From assembly GCA_050693035.1 (NCBI GenBank), contig JBOGWB010000015.1, forward strand, positions 1-59,402: DNA of 59,402 nucleotides, written 5' to 3'. Below are positions 23,787 to 31,547 of this stretch, in pieces (the stretch's first letter is position 1; the number at the start of each line of letters is the position of its first letter). The stretch is from DASYVD01 sp050693035 (lineage in GTDB: Bacteria > Actinomycetota > UBA4738 > CALAEC01). A program made the position numbers and the translations under genes. The notes under the pieces were generated by a model. It saw nothing but the letters and a program-made list of their open reading frames with translations. It made no database searches and was not told the DNA's origin.

Positions 23787-25136
23787 GTGTCCGAGGTGTC
23801 GGACGTCGTGGGGATCGGGCTCGCCGGTGGTCAGGGCGTCCGGGCTCGGCCTCTGACCCTCAAGGCCCCCGGCTACCTCCGATCGAAGGCCGCCATGGCG
23901 TTCCTGGGGCGCCGATTGATCCGGTGGGTGGTGACGGTCCTCACCGCGGAGGGGATCAAGGAGTACTACATCGTCGCCCACGGCAAGGAGAACCGGTATC
24001 AGATCAAGGTGCTCATCGGGTACGGGGAGGAGCTCGGGATCGACGTTCAGTACTCGCCGGTGAAGTTCGACTCGCTCTCGACGGGGAGCGCCGACTCGAC
24101 ACTACGGCTCCTGCAGTACTGGGGCATCGAACGCCCTGCCCTGGTGTTCCCCACCGACTCCATCATCGACTTCGACCTCGAGCCGATGTACCGCAACCAT
24201 CTCGAGACCGGGGCCGCCGTCACCATCGCCGCCATGACCCGGGCCCCGGCCGAGGTGGCCGAGAAGTACGGGATCATGCTCACCGACCCGCAGGGGAAGA
24301 TCTTCGAGTTCGTGGAGAAACCCACGCTGGCCGAGCTCCGCGCGCACCTTCAGATCAAGGACCCGGACGAGTTCGACAAGCTTCCTCTCCTCACGAACGC
24401 CGGCTTCTACCTCCTCGACCCCCAGGCCATGCGCGAGGCGGCCGGTCACCCCGAGGTGACCGCGCTGCGCCGCACCCGCCTGGACTTCGGGAAGGACCTC
24501 CTTCCGTGGCTCGTCGGGAACGGCTGGCCCGTGCACGCCTTCCCCGTCCGTCGTATCGGCGACCTGGGGAACATCGAGGACTACATCGAGACCACGGTGG
24601 ACGTGTTGCAGGGTAGCTTCGAGTCGGTGAAGCGGCTGATGGGCCCGCCGTACGATCCCGAGGCCGGCGTATGGATCGCTCCGGAGTCGCTCCGGATGAA
24701 GGACGACCGGTCGGGGAGGACGCTCGCGGAGAAGATGGCAGATGGGCAGGTAACCATGGGTCCGCATGTGCGGATCGGCCGGTACTGCGAGATCGAACCG
24801 GGAGTGGTGCTCACCGAGTCGAACCTGGACGACGACGTGCAGGTCCAGGAGGGCGCCTACATCGCCCGGTCGTCGATCCGTGACGGAGCCATCATCGGGC
24901 CCGGGGCAACCGTTCGGAACTCAGTCGTCGGTTCGATGAGCGAGATCCGGTCGTCCCGAGACGCACCGACCGTCATCGAGGAGTACGTGGCGCTCGGCGA
25001 CGAGGTCGTCGTGTACCCAGGAGTGAAGCTGAGTGGAAACGTGAGCGTCTATCCCCGGCTCAAGATACCCTCGGGGATCCGTGTCCCCCCGTGGACCGAG
25101 CTCACCTCGGCCCAGGAAGTCATCGACCTGCTCTGA
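23787..25136 (+). CDS. Sugar nucleotidyltransferase with left-handed beta-helix domain
   Basis: 449 residues. The N-terminal nucleotidyltransferase (about 8-270) opens IGLAGGQGVRARPLT, a diverged form of the LAAGxGTRLxPLT signature; the following PKxL lysine site is altered (APGYLRSKAAM). FPTDSIIDFD supplies the metal-binding Asp. The C-terminal part (about 320-440) has hexapeptide-repeat spacing (MGPHVRIGRYCEIEPGVVL, GPGATVRNSVVG), as in GlgC, GlmU and GDP-mannose pyrophosphorylases. Nucleotide and sugar are not determined. TATCAT (23775-23780) ends 6 nt before GTG 23787 with no ribosome site, so the gene is likely leaderless. Confidence 0.82.
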   Translation: MSEVSDVVGIGLAGGQGVRARPLTLKAPGYLRSKAAMAFLGRRLIRWVVTVLTAEGIKEYYIVAHGKENRYQIKVLIGYGEELGIDVQYSPVKFDSLSTGSADSTLRLLQYWGIERPALVFPTDSIIDFDLEPMYRNHLETGAAVTIAAMTRAPAEVAEKYGIMLTDPQGKIFEFVEKPTLAELRAHLQIKDPDEFDKLPLLTNAGFYLLDPQAMREAAGHPEVTALRRTRLDFGKDLLPWLVGNGWPVHAFPVRRIGDLGNIEDYIETTVDVLQGSFESVKRLMGPPYDPEAGVWIAPESLRMKDDRSGRTLAEKMADGQVTMGPHVRIGRYCEIEPGVVLTESNLDDDVQVQEGAYIARSSIRDGAIIGPGATVRNSVVGSMSEIRSSRDAPTVIEEYVALGDEVVVYPGVKLSGNVSVYPRLKIPSGIRVPPWTELTSAQEVIDLL

Positions 25137-25144
25137 ACGGATGA

Positions 25145-25226
25145 GGGGGTCCAGGGGGGCAGCAGCCCCGCGAGACGAAGCCGAGCCGGATCAGGCTGCT
25201 GCGTTCCCGAGGACCGAGGAGAAGGA
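25145..25226 (+). promoter_or_regulatory. Structured 5' leader element, copy 1
   Basis: A long interrupted hairpin fills the space before the LLM gene: GGTCC (25148-25152) with GGACC (25211-25215), GGG with CCC, and a 9-bp stem GCAGCAGCC (25159-25167) with GGCTGCTGC (25194-25202). The apical part reads CGCGAGACGAAGC...GAGC.GG and is followed by ATCA at the 3' side of the stem. It ends at the ribosome site of the gene. A second copy with the same core sequence but different paired bases is at 26795. No known riboswitch class is recognised. Confidence 0.5.
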
Positions 25227-26246
25227 ATGAGGATCGGTCTCGCGCTACCCCACTACGATTTTTCGTCGCCCAACGGCGCGCCGGTCTCGTGGGAGCGGCT
25301 GGCCGAGGTCGCCCGGCGCGCCGAAGCCCTGGGTTTCGACTCGGTGTGGGTGTCCGACCACTTCTTCTTGACGCTGGACCGGTACGGCGGCAGAGGGGGA
25401 GCGTACGGGTCGCCCGAGGCCCTCACCGCCCTCGCGGCGCTGGCCACGGTCACCGAACACGTCCGTCTCGGGACCCTGGTGCTGTGCGCCGGGTTCCGTC
25501 ACCCCGCCCTGGTGGCCAAGTCGGCCGTGACTGTCGACCTGCTTTCCCGTGGTCGGCTCGACCTGGGCCTCGGCGCGGGCTGGCTCCAGGAGGAGTACCG
25601 AGCGTTCGGCTACGAGTTCGGGGACCTGGACCACCGGTTCGAAGTGCTCGAGGAGACCCTGGTGGCGCTGGGTCTGTTGTTCGGCGAAGGTCCCGCGACG
25701 TGGCAGGGCCGTCACTTCCGGCTCCGTGAGGCCTTCGCCCGACCTCGTCCGGCGCAGGAGCCTCGCCCGCCGCTCTGGGTGGGGGGCAAGGGCGGGCCGC
25801 GGCTCCTCCGCCTCGTCGCTCGCCACGCTGACGGCTGGAACACCGCGTGGGCCTGGACCCCTGAGGGATACGCCGAGCGTGTCCGGGCTCTCGCGCGGGC
25901 CTGCGAGCGTGAGAGCCGCGACCCGGCCTCGGTCCGCCTGAGCGTGGGGTTGTACACGCTGATCGGAGAGAACGAACGCGACCTGGCCGCGCGGTATCGC
26001 GCCCTCCAGGGCTGGACGCCGGGCGACTGGCTCGACGGAGTACCGCTCGAGGAGTGGGGGCGCGACAAGCTCGCCGGCACACCGGAGCAGGTCCTCGACC
26101 GCCTGAGCGCGTTCGCGGACCTGGGCGTGGACGAGGTCGTGTGTTCTATGGCCTCGCTGCCGTTCGCGCTGTACGAGGAGTCGTCGCTCGACCTCTTGGC
26201 GGAGACGGTGATGCCGGCTGCCCGAAGGCTCGAGCCGGCTCGGTAG
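25227..26246 (+). CDS. LLM-class (luciferase-like) F420- or flavin-dependent oxidoreductase
   Basis: 339 residues forming one TIM barrel of the bacterial luciferase family: MRIGLALPHYDFSS, GFDSVWVSDHFF, VRLGTLVLCAGFRHPALVAK, LSRGRLDLGLGAGWLQEEY and PPLWVGGKGGPRLLRLVARHADGWN. In actinomycetes this subtype generally uses F420; the substrate is unknown. GAGGAGAAGGA precedes ATG 25227. Its leader contains the structured element at 25145-25226, suggesting post-transcriptional control. A small winged-helix gene follows 13 nt after the stop. Confidence 0.85.
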   Translation: MRIGLALPHYDFSSPNGAPVSWERLAEVARRAEALGFDSVWVSDHFFLTLDRYGGRGGAYGSPEALTALAALATVTEHVRLGTLVLCAGFRHPALVAKSAVTVDLLSRGRLDLGLGAGWLQEEYRAFGYEFGDLDHRFEVLEETLVALGLLFGEGPATWQGRHFRLREAFARPRPAQEPRPPLWVGGKGGPRLLRLVARHADGWNTAWAWTPEGYAERVRALARACERESRDPASVRLSVGLYTLIGENERDLAARYRALQGWTPGDWLDGVPLEEWGRDKLAGTPEQVLDRLSAFADLGVDEVVCSMASLPFALYEESSLDLLAETVMPAARRLEPAR

Positions 26247-26259
26247 CCGGGCTCAGCTG

Positions 26260-26493
26260 ATGGACTTCCTCGACGCCGCGGTGAGGGTCCTGGAGGAGCA
26301 GGGCAAACCGCTCCACTGGACGGTGATCCAGGACATCGCGCTCCAGCGCGGCTACCTCGACCCGTTCACCCAACAGGACATCCGCAAGCATCTGCTGGCC
26401 GCGTTGTCCAGCGCGGCAAAGGTCCCGGAGGGGCCGGTGGTGAAGGCGGGGCGGGGGATCTACGGCCTACGCGAGAAACAACAGGGGGGCTAG
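26260..26493 (+). CDS. Small HARE-HTH-like winged-helix protein
   Basis: 77 residues resembling one HARE-HTH domain: AAVRVLEEQGKPLHWTVIQDIALQRGYL, then QDIRKHLLAALSSA and the closing VVKAGRGIYGLRE. HARE-HTH domains link to RNA polymerase delta subunit and restriction or DNA-modification proteins and are thought to sense DNA modifications; a stand-alone form is unusual but exists. Starts at ATG 26260, 13 nt after the LLM gene, so likely the same operon. The end overlaps a convergent small gene by 4 nt. Confidence 0.6.
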   Translation: MDFLDAAVRVLEEQGKPLHWTVIQDIALQRGYLDPFTQQDIRKHLLAALSSAAKVPEGPVVKAGRGIYGLREKQQGG

Positions 26494-26744
26494 CGGCCTC
26501 GCCGGCGAGCGCCGCGGGTCCCGCCCTCCGCGGGGTGCTCGACCAGAGCGATGACGCGGTTGGTGTTGAACCGGGCGGTTCGCACTACCTTGCCGGTCCT
26601 GGTGAGCTCGGCCACCTCGGTGATGCCGCGGGCGGTGCTGACTTCGAGCCGCCGGCCGGACCGGACGGCCTCGATCTCATAGCTCCGGATCCCTCCCCCG
26701 ATGTCCACGACGACCTCGACCACGTCTCCCTTCACGGGCCGCAT
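26490..26744 (-). CDS. Small beta-rich protein of unknown function
   Basis: 84 residues with alternating hydrophobic pattern (GDVVEVVVDIGGGIRSYEIEAV, RLEVSTARGITEVAEL, VVRTARFNTNRVIALVEHP) and a basic tail RGARRRGR, suggestive of a small beta-barrel that could bind nucleic acid. No family recognised. ATG 26744 is preceded 5 nt earlier by TACAGA, so it may be leaderless; an upstream GTG at 26768 in the same frame is the alternative. It lies back to back with the cyclase gene at 26903. Confidence 0.55.
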   Translation of the reverse strand: MRPVKGDVVEVVVDIGGGIRSYEIEAVRSGRRLEVSTARGITEVAELTRTGKVVRTARFNTNRVIALVEHPAEGGTRGARRRGR

Positions 26745-26785
26745 CCTAGTCTGTAACGGGGTGGGCACGCTGGGGTCGTGAGCCC

Positions 26786-26890
26786 GATAATGCCGGGGGT
26801 CCAGGGAACAGCCCGCGAGGCGAAGCGAGCGGAATCAGGCTGCCGCAGTCCCCCTGGCCGAAGCGGCTCGCTGGCGACGAGCCGAGGAGG
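26786..26890 (+). promoter_or_regulatory. Promoter -10 and structured 5' leader element, copy 2
   Basis: GATAAT (26786-26791) is a -10 box that would start transcription about where the element begins (GGGGGTCCAGGG from 26795). Pairings: CCAGGG (26801-26806) with CCCTGG (26852-26857) and CAGCC (26809-26813) with GGCTG (26838-26842); apical core CGCGAGGCGAAGCGAGCGG followed by AATCA, matching copy 1 at 25145. A second hairpin, GGCTCG (26865-26870) with CGAGCC (26878-26883), lies just before the GAGGAGG ribosome site. Confidence 0.5.
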
Positions 26891-26902
26891 ATGGAAGAGG
26901 CA

Positions 26903-29536
26903 ATGGCGGAGCTTCCCACCGGGACCGTGACCTTCCTGTTCACCGACATAGAAGGTTCCACCCGGTTGCTCCAGCGCCTGGGCGACCGATACACGGCGCT
27001 GCTCGCGGACCACGGAGAGATCCTGCGCTCGGCGTTCCGGTCGGCGGGAGGCTATCCGGTCAGCACGGAGGGAGATTCCTTCTTCGTCGTGTTCCAGAGC
27101 GCGCCGGCGGCCCTTTCCGGGGCCGCGGAGGCGCAGCGGGCCCTGGGAACGCATCCATGGCCGGACGAGGAGGCCGTGCGGGTTCGGATGGGGCTGCACA
27201 CCGGCGAGGGCAAGCTGGGCGGGGACAACTACATCGGGATCGACGTCCATCGGGCCGCCCGGATCGCCGGGGCGGGCCATGGTGGCCAGGTGCTCGTGTC
27301 GGGGTCGACGAGGGCCCTGGTCGAGGGGAATCTTCCTTCCGGCGTCTCCCTCCGCGACCTCGGGAAGCACCGCCTCAAGGATCTGGAGAGCCCGGAACAC
27401 CTGTTCCAGATGGTGGTGGAGGGACTCCCCGATGACTTCCCTCCGGTCCGCTCGCTGGACGCTCGGCCGAACAACCTTCCCAGCCAGCTCACCAGCTTCG
27501 TGGGGCGGGCCAGGGAGATCGACGAGATCAAGGAGGCTCTCGGGGCCGCTCGGCTGCTTACCCTGACGGGCCCGGGAGGAACCGGCAAGACGCGCCTGTC
27601 CATCCAGGTGGGGGTGGAGCTCCTCGGTTTGTTCGAGCACGGGGTGTTCTTCGTGTCCCTGGCGCCGATCGAGGATCCCGCCCTGGTCGCTTCCACCATC
27701 GCCCACACGCTCGGGCTCGCCGAAGAAGCCCGTCCCGTGATGGAGACCCTGACCGAGCACCTCCGCGACAGGGAGATGCTCCTCATCCTGGACAACTTCG
27801 AGCAGATCACGGCGGCAGGACCGGCGGTAGGGGAACTGCTCCAAGCGGCTCCCCGGCTGAAGGTCCTGGTCAGCAGCCGAGCCGTGTTGCACGTAACCGG
27901 GGAGCAGGAGTACCCCGTCCCGCCCCTCCAGCTTCCCGATGTCGAACACCTTCCGCCGCTGGACGCATTGTCCCAGTACGAGTCGGTGGCGCTGTTCATC
28001 CAGCGGGCCAAGGCGGTCCATCCGGGGTTCGCGGTCACCGACGAGAACGCCCCGGCGGTGGCGGAGATCTGCGCTCGCCTGGACGGCCTTCCCCTGGCCA
28101 TCGAGCTCGCCGCGGCCCGGGTGCGGGTGCTGTCCCCCGACGCCATCCTGGAGCGACTCCAGAATCGGCTCGCCCTGCTCACCGGGGGGGCCCGCGACCT
28201 TCCCCGCCGGCAGCAGACGCTCCGCGACGCCATCGGCTGGAGCTACGACCTGCTCGATGACCCCGAGCGGATCCTGTTCGCCCGGCTGTCCGCATTCGTC
28301 GGAGGGTGCGGCCTGGATGCTTCCGAGGCGGTCTGCGCGCCGGAGCTGGGCATCGACATCCTGGACGGACTCAGCTCGCTGGTGGACAAGAGCCTTCTGC
28401 GAAGGCTGGATACCGAAGCCGGCGAGCCCCGATTCCGGATGCTCCAGGTGATGCGGGAGTACGCCCTGGAGCGGCTGGACGAGGGCAAGGAGCTCGAGGA
28501 GGTCCACGGCCGCCATGCGGATTTCTTCCTGGGTCTTGGCGAGGAGGCGGAGCCGCACCTGCTCGGCCCGGATCAGGCTCGGTGGCTGGACGTGGTGGAA
28601 CTGGAGCACGACAACATCCGCTCGGCCATCGAGTGGTTCAAGCGGAACGACGTGACCCGCGCGCTCCGCCTCGGAGCCGCGGTGTGGCGGTTCTGGCAGA
28701 TCCGCGGGTTCCTCCAGGAGGCCCGGCAGCGCCTGACCGAGCTCCTGGAGCTGCCCGGAGTGAGCGAGGACCCGGTCGTTCACGCCAAGGCCCTGGAGGC
28801 GGCGGCGGGGGTCAAGTACTGGATGGCCGACTTCGAGGAAGCCAGGAACCTGTACGAGCAGACCCTGGAGATCCACCGGGCCCGGGGCGACCGTGCCGAA
28901 CAGGCCAACGCCCTATACAACATCGGGTTCACGTATTCGGTCGCCAGCGAGGATCACGATCGCGCCCGGGAGTTCATCGGTGAGGCGCTTGCCGTCTTCC
29001 GAGACCTGGGAGACCGGTCCGGGGAGGCCAAATGCCTGTGGAGGCTCTCGTGGAGCTTCTGGTTGCAGAAGGAATACGACCTCGCCCGAAACTATCTGGT
29101 CGATGCGGAAGCCGCGTTCAGGGAGCTGCGCGATCCTTTCAGCCTCGGATGGGTCCTCCATACCCTCGGGCTCATCGCCATAGAGGACGGCCGGTTCGAG
29201 GATGCTCGTGCCCACGCCACGGAAGGGTTGAACCTCTTCGCCGATGCTCGAGACCTCTCCGGCATCACGCTGCTCCTGGGGGATTTCGCGTGGCTCGCGG
29301 AGCGCCAGGGATACCGGGACCGAGCGCTCCGGCTGTGGGGCGCGGCCATCGAGCTCGCCAACCGGACGGGCACCGACCTCTTCGGCGTGGGTCTGGAGGT
29401 CGTCGCCGCGTCCGAAGTGCAGGCGTGGAAGGACGACGAGGCCGCCCAGCCGTTGCTCGCCGAGGGCAAGGCCATGTCCCTCGACGAAGCAATCGCCCAC
29501 GCGTTGAAGGAGCCTGAAGCGGAGGGCGAGGGGTGA
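26903..29536 (+). CDS. Nucleotide-cyclase-domain / NB-ARC ATPase / TPR regulatory protein
   Basis: 877 residues. Residues 5-165 are a class III cyclase homology domain (GTVTFLFTDIEGSTRLL) with the two metal Asp (Asp15, Asp58). The transition-state Asn is replaced by His116 in IDVHRAARIA, with Arg120 retained, and no substrate-specifying Lys is seen, so catalysis is uncertain. Residues about 195-480 are an AfsR/LuxR-type NB-ARC ATPase (LTSFVGRAREID, P-loop GPGGTGKT near 223, ILDNFEQI). The C-terminal 350 residues are TPR-like repeats. No DNA-binding domain is present. ATG 26891 directly abuts GGAGG, so ATG 26903, matching the usual family start, is preferred. The leader holds the structured element at 26795. 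Confidence 0.82.
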   Translation: MAELPTGTVTFLFTDIEGSTRLLQRLGDRYTALLADHGEILRSAFRSAGGYPVSTEGDSFFVVFQSAPAALSGAAEAQRALGTHPWPDEEAVRVRMGLHTGEGKLGGDNYIGIDVHRAARIAGAGHGGQVLVSGSTRALVEGNLPSGVSLRDLGKHRLKDLESPEHLFQMVVEGLPDDFPPVRSLDARPNNLPSQLTSFVGRAREIDEIKEALGAARLLTLTGPGGTGKTRLSIQVGVELLGLFEHGVFFVSLAPIEDPALVASTIAHTLGLAEEARPVMETLTEHLRDREMLLILDNFEQITAAGPAVGELLQAAPRLKVLVSSRAVLHVTGEQEYPVPPLQLPDVEHLPPLDALSQYESVALFIQRAKAVHPGFAVTDENAPAVAEICARLDGLPLAIELAAARVRVLSPDAILERLQNRLALLTGGARDLPRRQQTLRDAIGWSYDLLDDPERILFARLSAFVGGCGLDASEAVCAPELGIDILDGLSSLVDKSLLRRLDTEAGEPRFRMLQVMREYALERLDEGKELEEVHGRHADFFLGLGEEAEPHLLGPDQARWLDVVELEHDNIRSAIEWFKRNDVTRALRLGAAVWRFWQIRGFLQEARQRLTELLELPGVSEDPVVHAKALEAAAGVKYWMADFEEARNLYEQTLEIHRARGDRAEQANALYNIGFTYSVASEDHDRAREFIGEALAVFRDLGDRSGEAKCLWRLSWSFWLQKEYDLARNYLVDAEAAFRELRDPFSLGWVLHTLGLIAIEDGRFEDARAHATEGLNLFADARDLSGITLLLGDFAWLAERQGYRDRALRLWGAAIELANRTGTDLFGVGLEVVAASEVQAWKDDEAAQPLLAEGKAMSLDEAIAHALKEPEAEGEG

Positions 29537-29540
29537 GCCC

Positions 29541-30527
29541 CTACCGGTAGGCCACCCGTGAGAACCGCATCAGCTTCTCGAGCTGGTGTCGAGCTTCGAT
29601 GAACCGCACCGTGCCCGATCGCGACCGCATCACCACCGAGTGCGTCTCGGCCCGATCCTTCCGGTAGCGGACGCCACGCAGCAACGCCCCGTCGGTGATG
29701 CCGGTGGCGGCGAAGAAGGCGTCGTCACCGGAGACCAGGTCGTCGATCGTGAGCACCTGCTCGAGCTTGTAGCCGCCGTCCAGCAGCGCTCGGCGTTCCT
29801 CCTCGTTCCGCGGGTACAGGCGACCCTGCATCGCCCCTCCCAGGCACTTCAGGGCGCACGCCGCCACCACGCCCTCCGGCGTGCCGCCGATCCCCATGAG
29901 CAGATCCGCCCGGCCTTCCGGGAGCGCCGCCTGGATGGCCCCGGCCACGTCGCCGTCGGTGATGAACCGGACCCGAGCCGCTGCGGACCGGATCCGGTCC
30001 ACCAGGTCCTCGTGGCGATCGCGGTCCAGGACCACCACGGTGATCTCCTCGGGGCGGACGCCCTTGGCCTTCGCCACCCTGCGGACGTTCTCCTCGGGCC
30101 CGGCTTCGAGGTCGATGGCATCCGCTGCGTCCGGGCCCGCCGCGATCTTGTCCATGTACACGGCCGGCCCTGGATCGAACATCGTTCCCCGCTCGGCCAC
30201 GGCGACCACGGAGAGGGCGTTGCCCATCCCCTTGGAAAGGAGGCGCGTTCCGTCGATCGGGTCCACCGCAACGTCCACCGGAGGGCCCGTCCCGTCGCCG
30301 ACCTTCTCTCCGTTGTAGAGCATGGGGGCCTGGTCCTTCTCCCCCTCGCCGATCACGACCACGCCGTCCATCGACACGGTGTCGAGCATCAGCCGCATGG
30401 CGTCGACGGCGGCCTGGTCGGATCCTTCCTTCTCGCCGCGTCCCAGCCAGCGGCCGGCGGCCATCGCGGCGGCCTCGGTCACCCTGGCGAGCTCGAGGGC
30501 AAGGTTCCGGTCGGGTCTCTCGTTCAC
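29541..30527 (-). CDS. glpX: Class II fructose-1,6-bisphosphatase
   Basis: 328 residues, normal for GlpX. Metal-binding motifs are visible: IGEGEKDQAPMLYNGEKVG near residue 60 and VDPIDGTRLLSKG near 90; the C-terminal half has GIGGTPEGVVAACALKCLGG. It dephosphorylates fructose 1,6-bisphosphate in gluconeogenesis and is the usual FBPase of actinomycetes. GTG 30527 has GGAGG 7-8 nt upstream and overlaps the gpsA stop by 4 nt (GTGA), so gpsA-glpX form an operon. It converges on the cyclase gene, only 4 nt apart. Confidence 0.95.
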   Translation of the reverse strand: MNERPDRNLALELARVTEAAAMAAGRWLGRGEKEGSDQAAVDAMRLMLDTVSMDGVVVIGEGEKDQAPMLYNGEKVGDGTGPPVDVAVDPIDGTRLLSKGMGNALSVVAVAERGTMFDPGPAVYMDKIAAGPDAADAIDLEAGPEENVRRVAKAKGVRPEEITVVVLDRDRHEDLVDRIRSAAARVRFITDGDVAGAIQAALPEGRADLLMGIGGTPEGVVAACALKCLGGAMQGRLYPRNEEERRALLDGGYKLEQVLTIDDLVSGDDAFFAATGITDGALLRGVRYRKDRAETHSVVMRSRSGTVRFIEARHQLEKLMRFSRVAYR

Positions 30528-31516
30528 TTCACTGCCTCCAGGATGTGCTCGGGCGGAACGCCCTCGTGGACGATCACGTATACCGCCCGATGGATCGGGA
30601 GGTCCAGCCCCGCCCGTTCCATCAGCGCCTGGACCTCCTGCGAGGAGCTCGCGCCCTCGACGGTGAGCCCGCGGGCCTCCATGTCGTGGAGGGTGTGCTG
30701 GGGCTCCGAGCCGAGCCCCAGGGCCTCCCCGTAGATCCGGTTGCGCCCGCCGAGCATGGTCACCAGGAGGTCGCCCATGCCCGCGAGGCCCAGGGCGGTC
30801 TCGCGGCGTCCTCCCGCCGACTCGGCGAGGTCGGCGATCTCGTGGACGGCTCTGGTGAACAGGGCGGCCCGGGCGTTCTTCAGGTCGCGCTGGCGGTACT
30901 TGGCCAGACCCTCCAGGATGCCGGCGCCGATGGCCGCGACGTTCTTGGCCGTCCCGCAGATCTCCACCCCGGCGACGTCGTCGGTCGGGTCGACGAGGAA
31001 GGACGGCGACCGGAACACCTCCGCCACCCGCTCGAGGGCTGCCGGGTCGGTGGACGCCATGGCCACGCCGGTGAGGAGGCCCTCGGCGACCTCCGGCGCG
31101 AGCGACGGCCCGCTCAGCACGACCACCGGGCGCCCGCACGTCTCCTCGTAGACCTCGGACACGCGCCGGAGGGACTCGTCCTCCAACCCCTTGGCGATCG
31201 AAACGACGAAGCGTGTGTCGTCACCGAGGGCTGGAGCGACCATCTCGCCGAGCGAGCGGGCGCCGCTCGAGTTCGCTCCCATGATGGCGATCTCGACGCC
31301 CTTCGCCGCCTCCTCCAGATCCTCCGGACCGAGGACCTGAAGACCGTCGGGGAGATGCTCGGGGAGTGCGGGATGGACCCGGCGGTCCATGAGGTCGGGG
31401 AGGACCCGCGCGTCGTACTCGCTTCCCCACACCACCACGTCCTCGCCCTTCCGGGCGAGGTGGATGGCCACGGCGGTGCCCGCCGCCCCCGCTCCGAACA
31501 CGGCCACCCGGGCCAT
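30524..31516 (-). CDS. gpsA: NAD(P)-dependent glycerol-3-phosphate dehydrogenase
   Basis: 330 residues. The N-terminal Rossmann fold has VAVFGAGAAGTAVAIHLA (GxGxxG), then AIMGANSSGARSL. The C-terminal helical domain has the catalytic Lys in CGTAKNVAAIGAGILEGL, and GLAGMGDLLVTMLGGRNR further on. It makes glycerol 3-phosphate for phospholipids. TATCCT (31528-31523, minus strand) ends exactly 6 nt before ATG 31516 and there is no ribosome site, so the message is likely leaderless. glpX overlaps its end. Confidence 0.95.
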   Translation of the reverse strand: MARVAVFGAGAAGTAVAIHLARKGEDVVVWGSEYDARVLPDLMDRRVHPALPEHLPDGLQVLGPEDLEEAAKGVEIAIMGANSSGARSLGEMVAPALGDDTRFVVSIAKGLEDESLRRVSEVYEETCGRPVVVLSGPSLAPEVAEGLLTGVAMASTDPAALERVAEVFRSPSFLVDPTDDVAGVEICGTAKNVAAIGAGILEGLAKYRQRDLKNARAALFTRAVHEIADLAESAGGRRETALGLAGMGDLLVTMLGGRNRIYGEALGLGSEPQHTLHDMEARGLTVEGASSSQEVQALMERAGLDLPIHRAVYVIVHEGVPPEHILEAVK

Positions 31517-31547
31517 GGCCGGAGGATAGTCCGGATACGATTCCGGC
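31517..31547. promoter_or_regulatory. Divergent leaderless promoter pair in 31 bp
   Basis: Only 31 bp separate ATG 31516 (gpsA, minus) from GTG 31548 (plus). Minus-strand TATCCT (31528-31523) and plus-strand TACGAT (31536-31541) each end exactly 6 nt before their start codon. Each -35 region must therefore lie within the other gene or its -10. Confidence 0.6.

Noticed and set aside
26732..28876. A 714-codon minus-strand frame opposite the cyclase/NB-ARC gene.
   Set aside because: No recognisable domain, composition typical of antisense to GC-rich coding; the plus strand is clearly coding.
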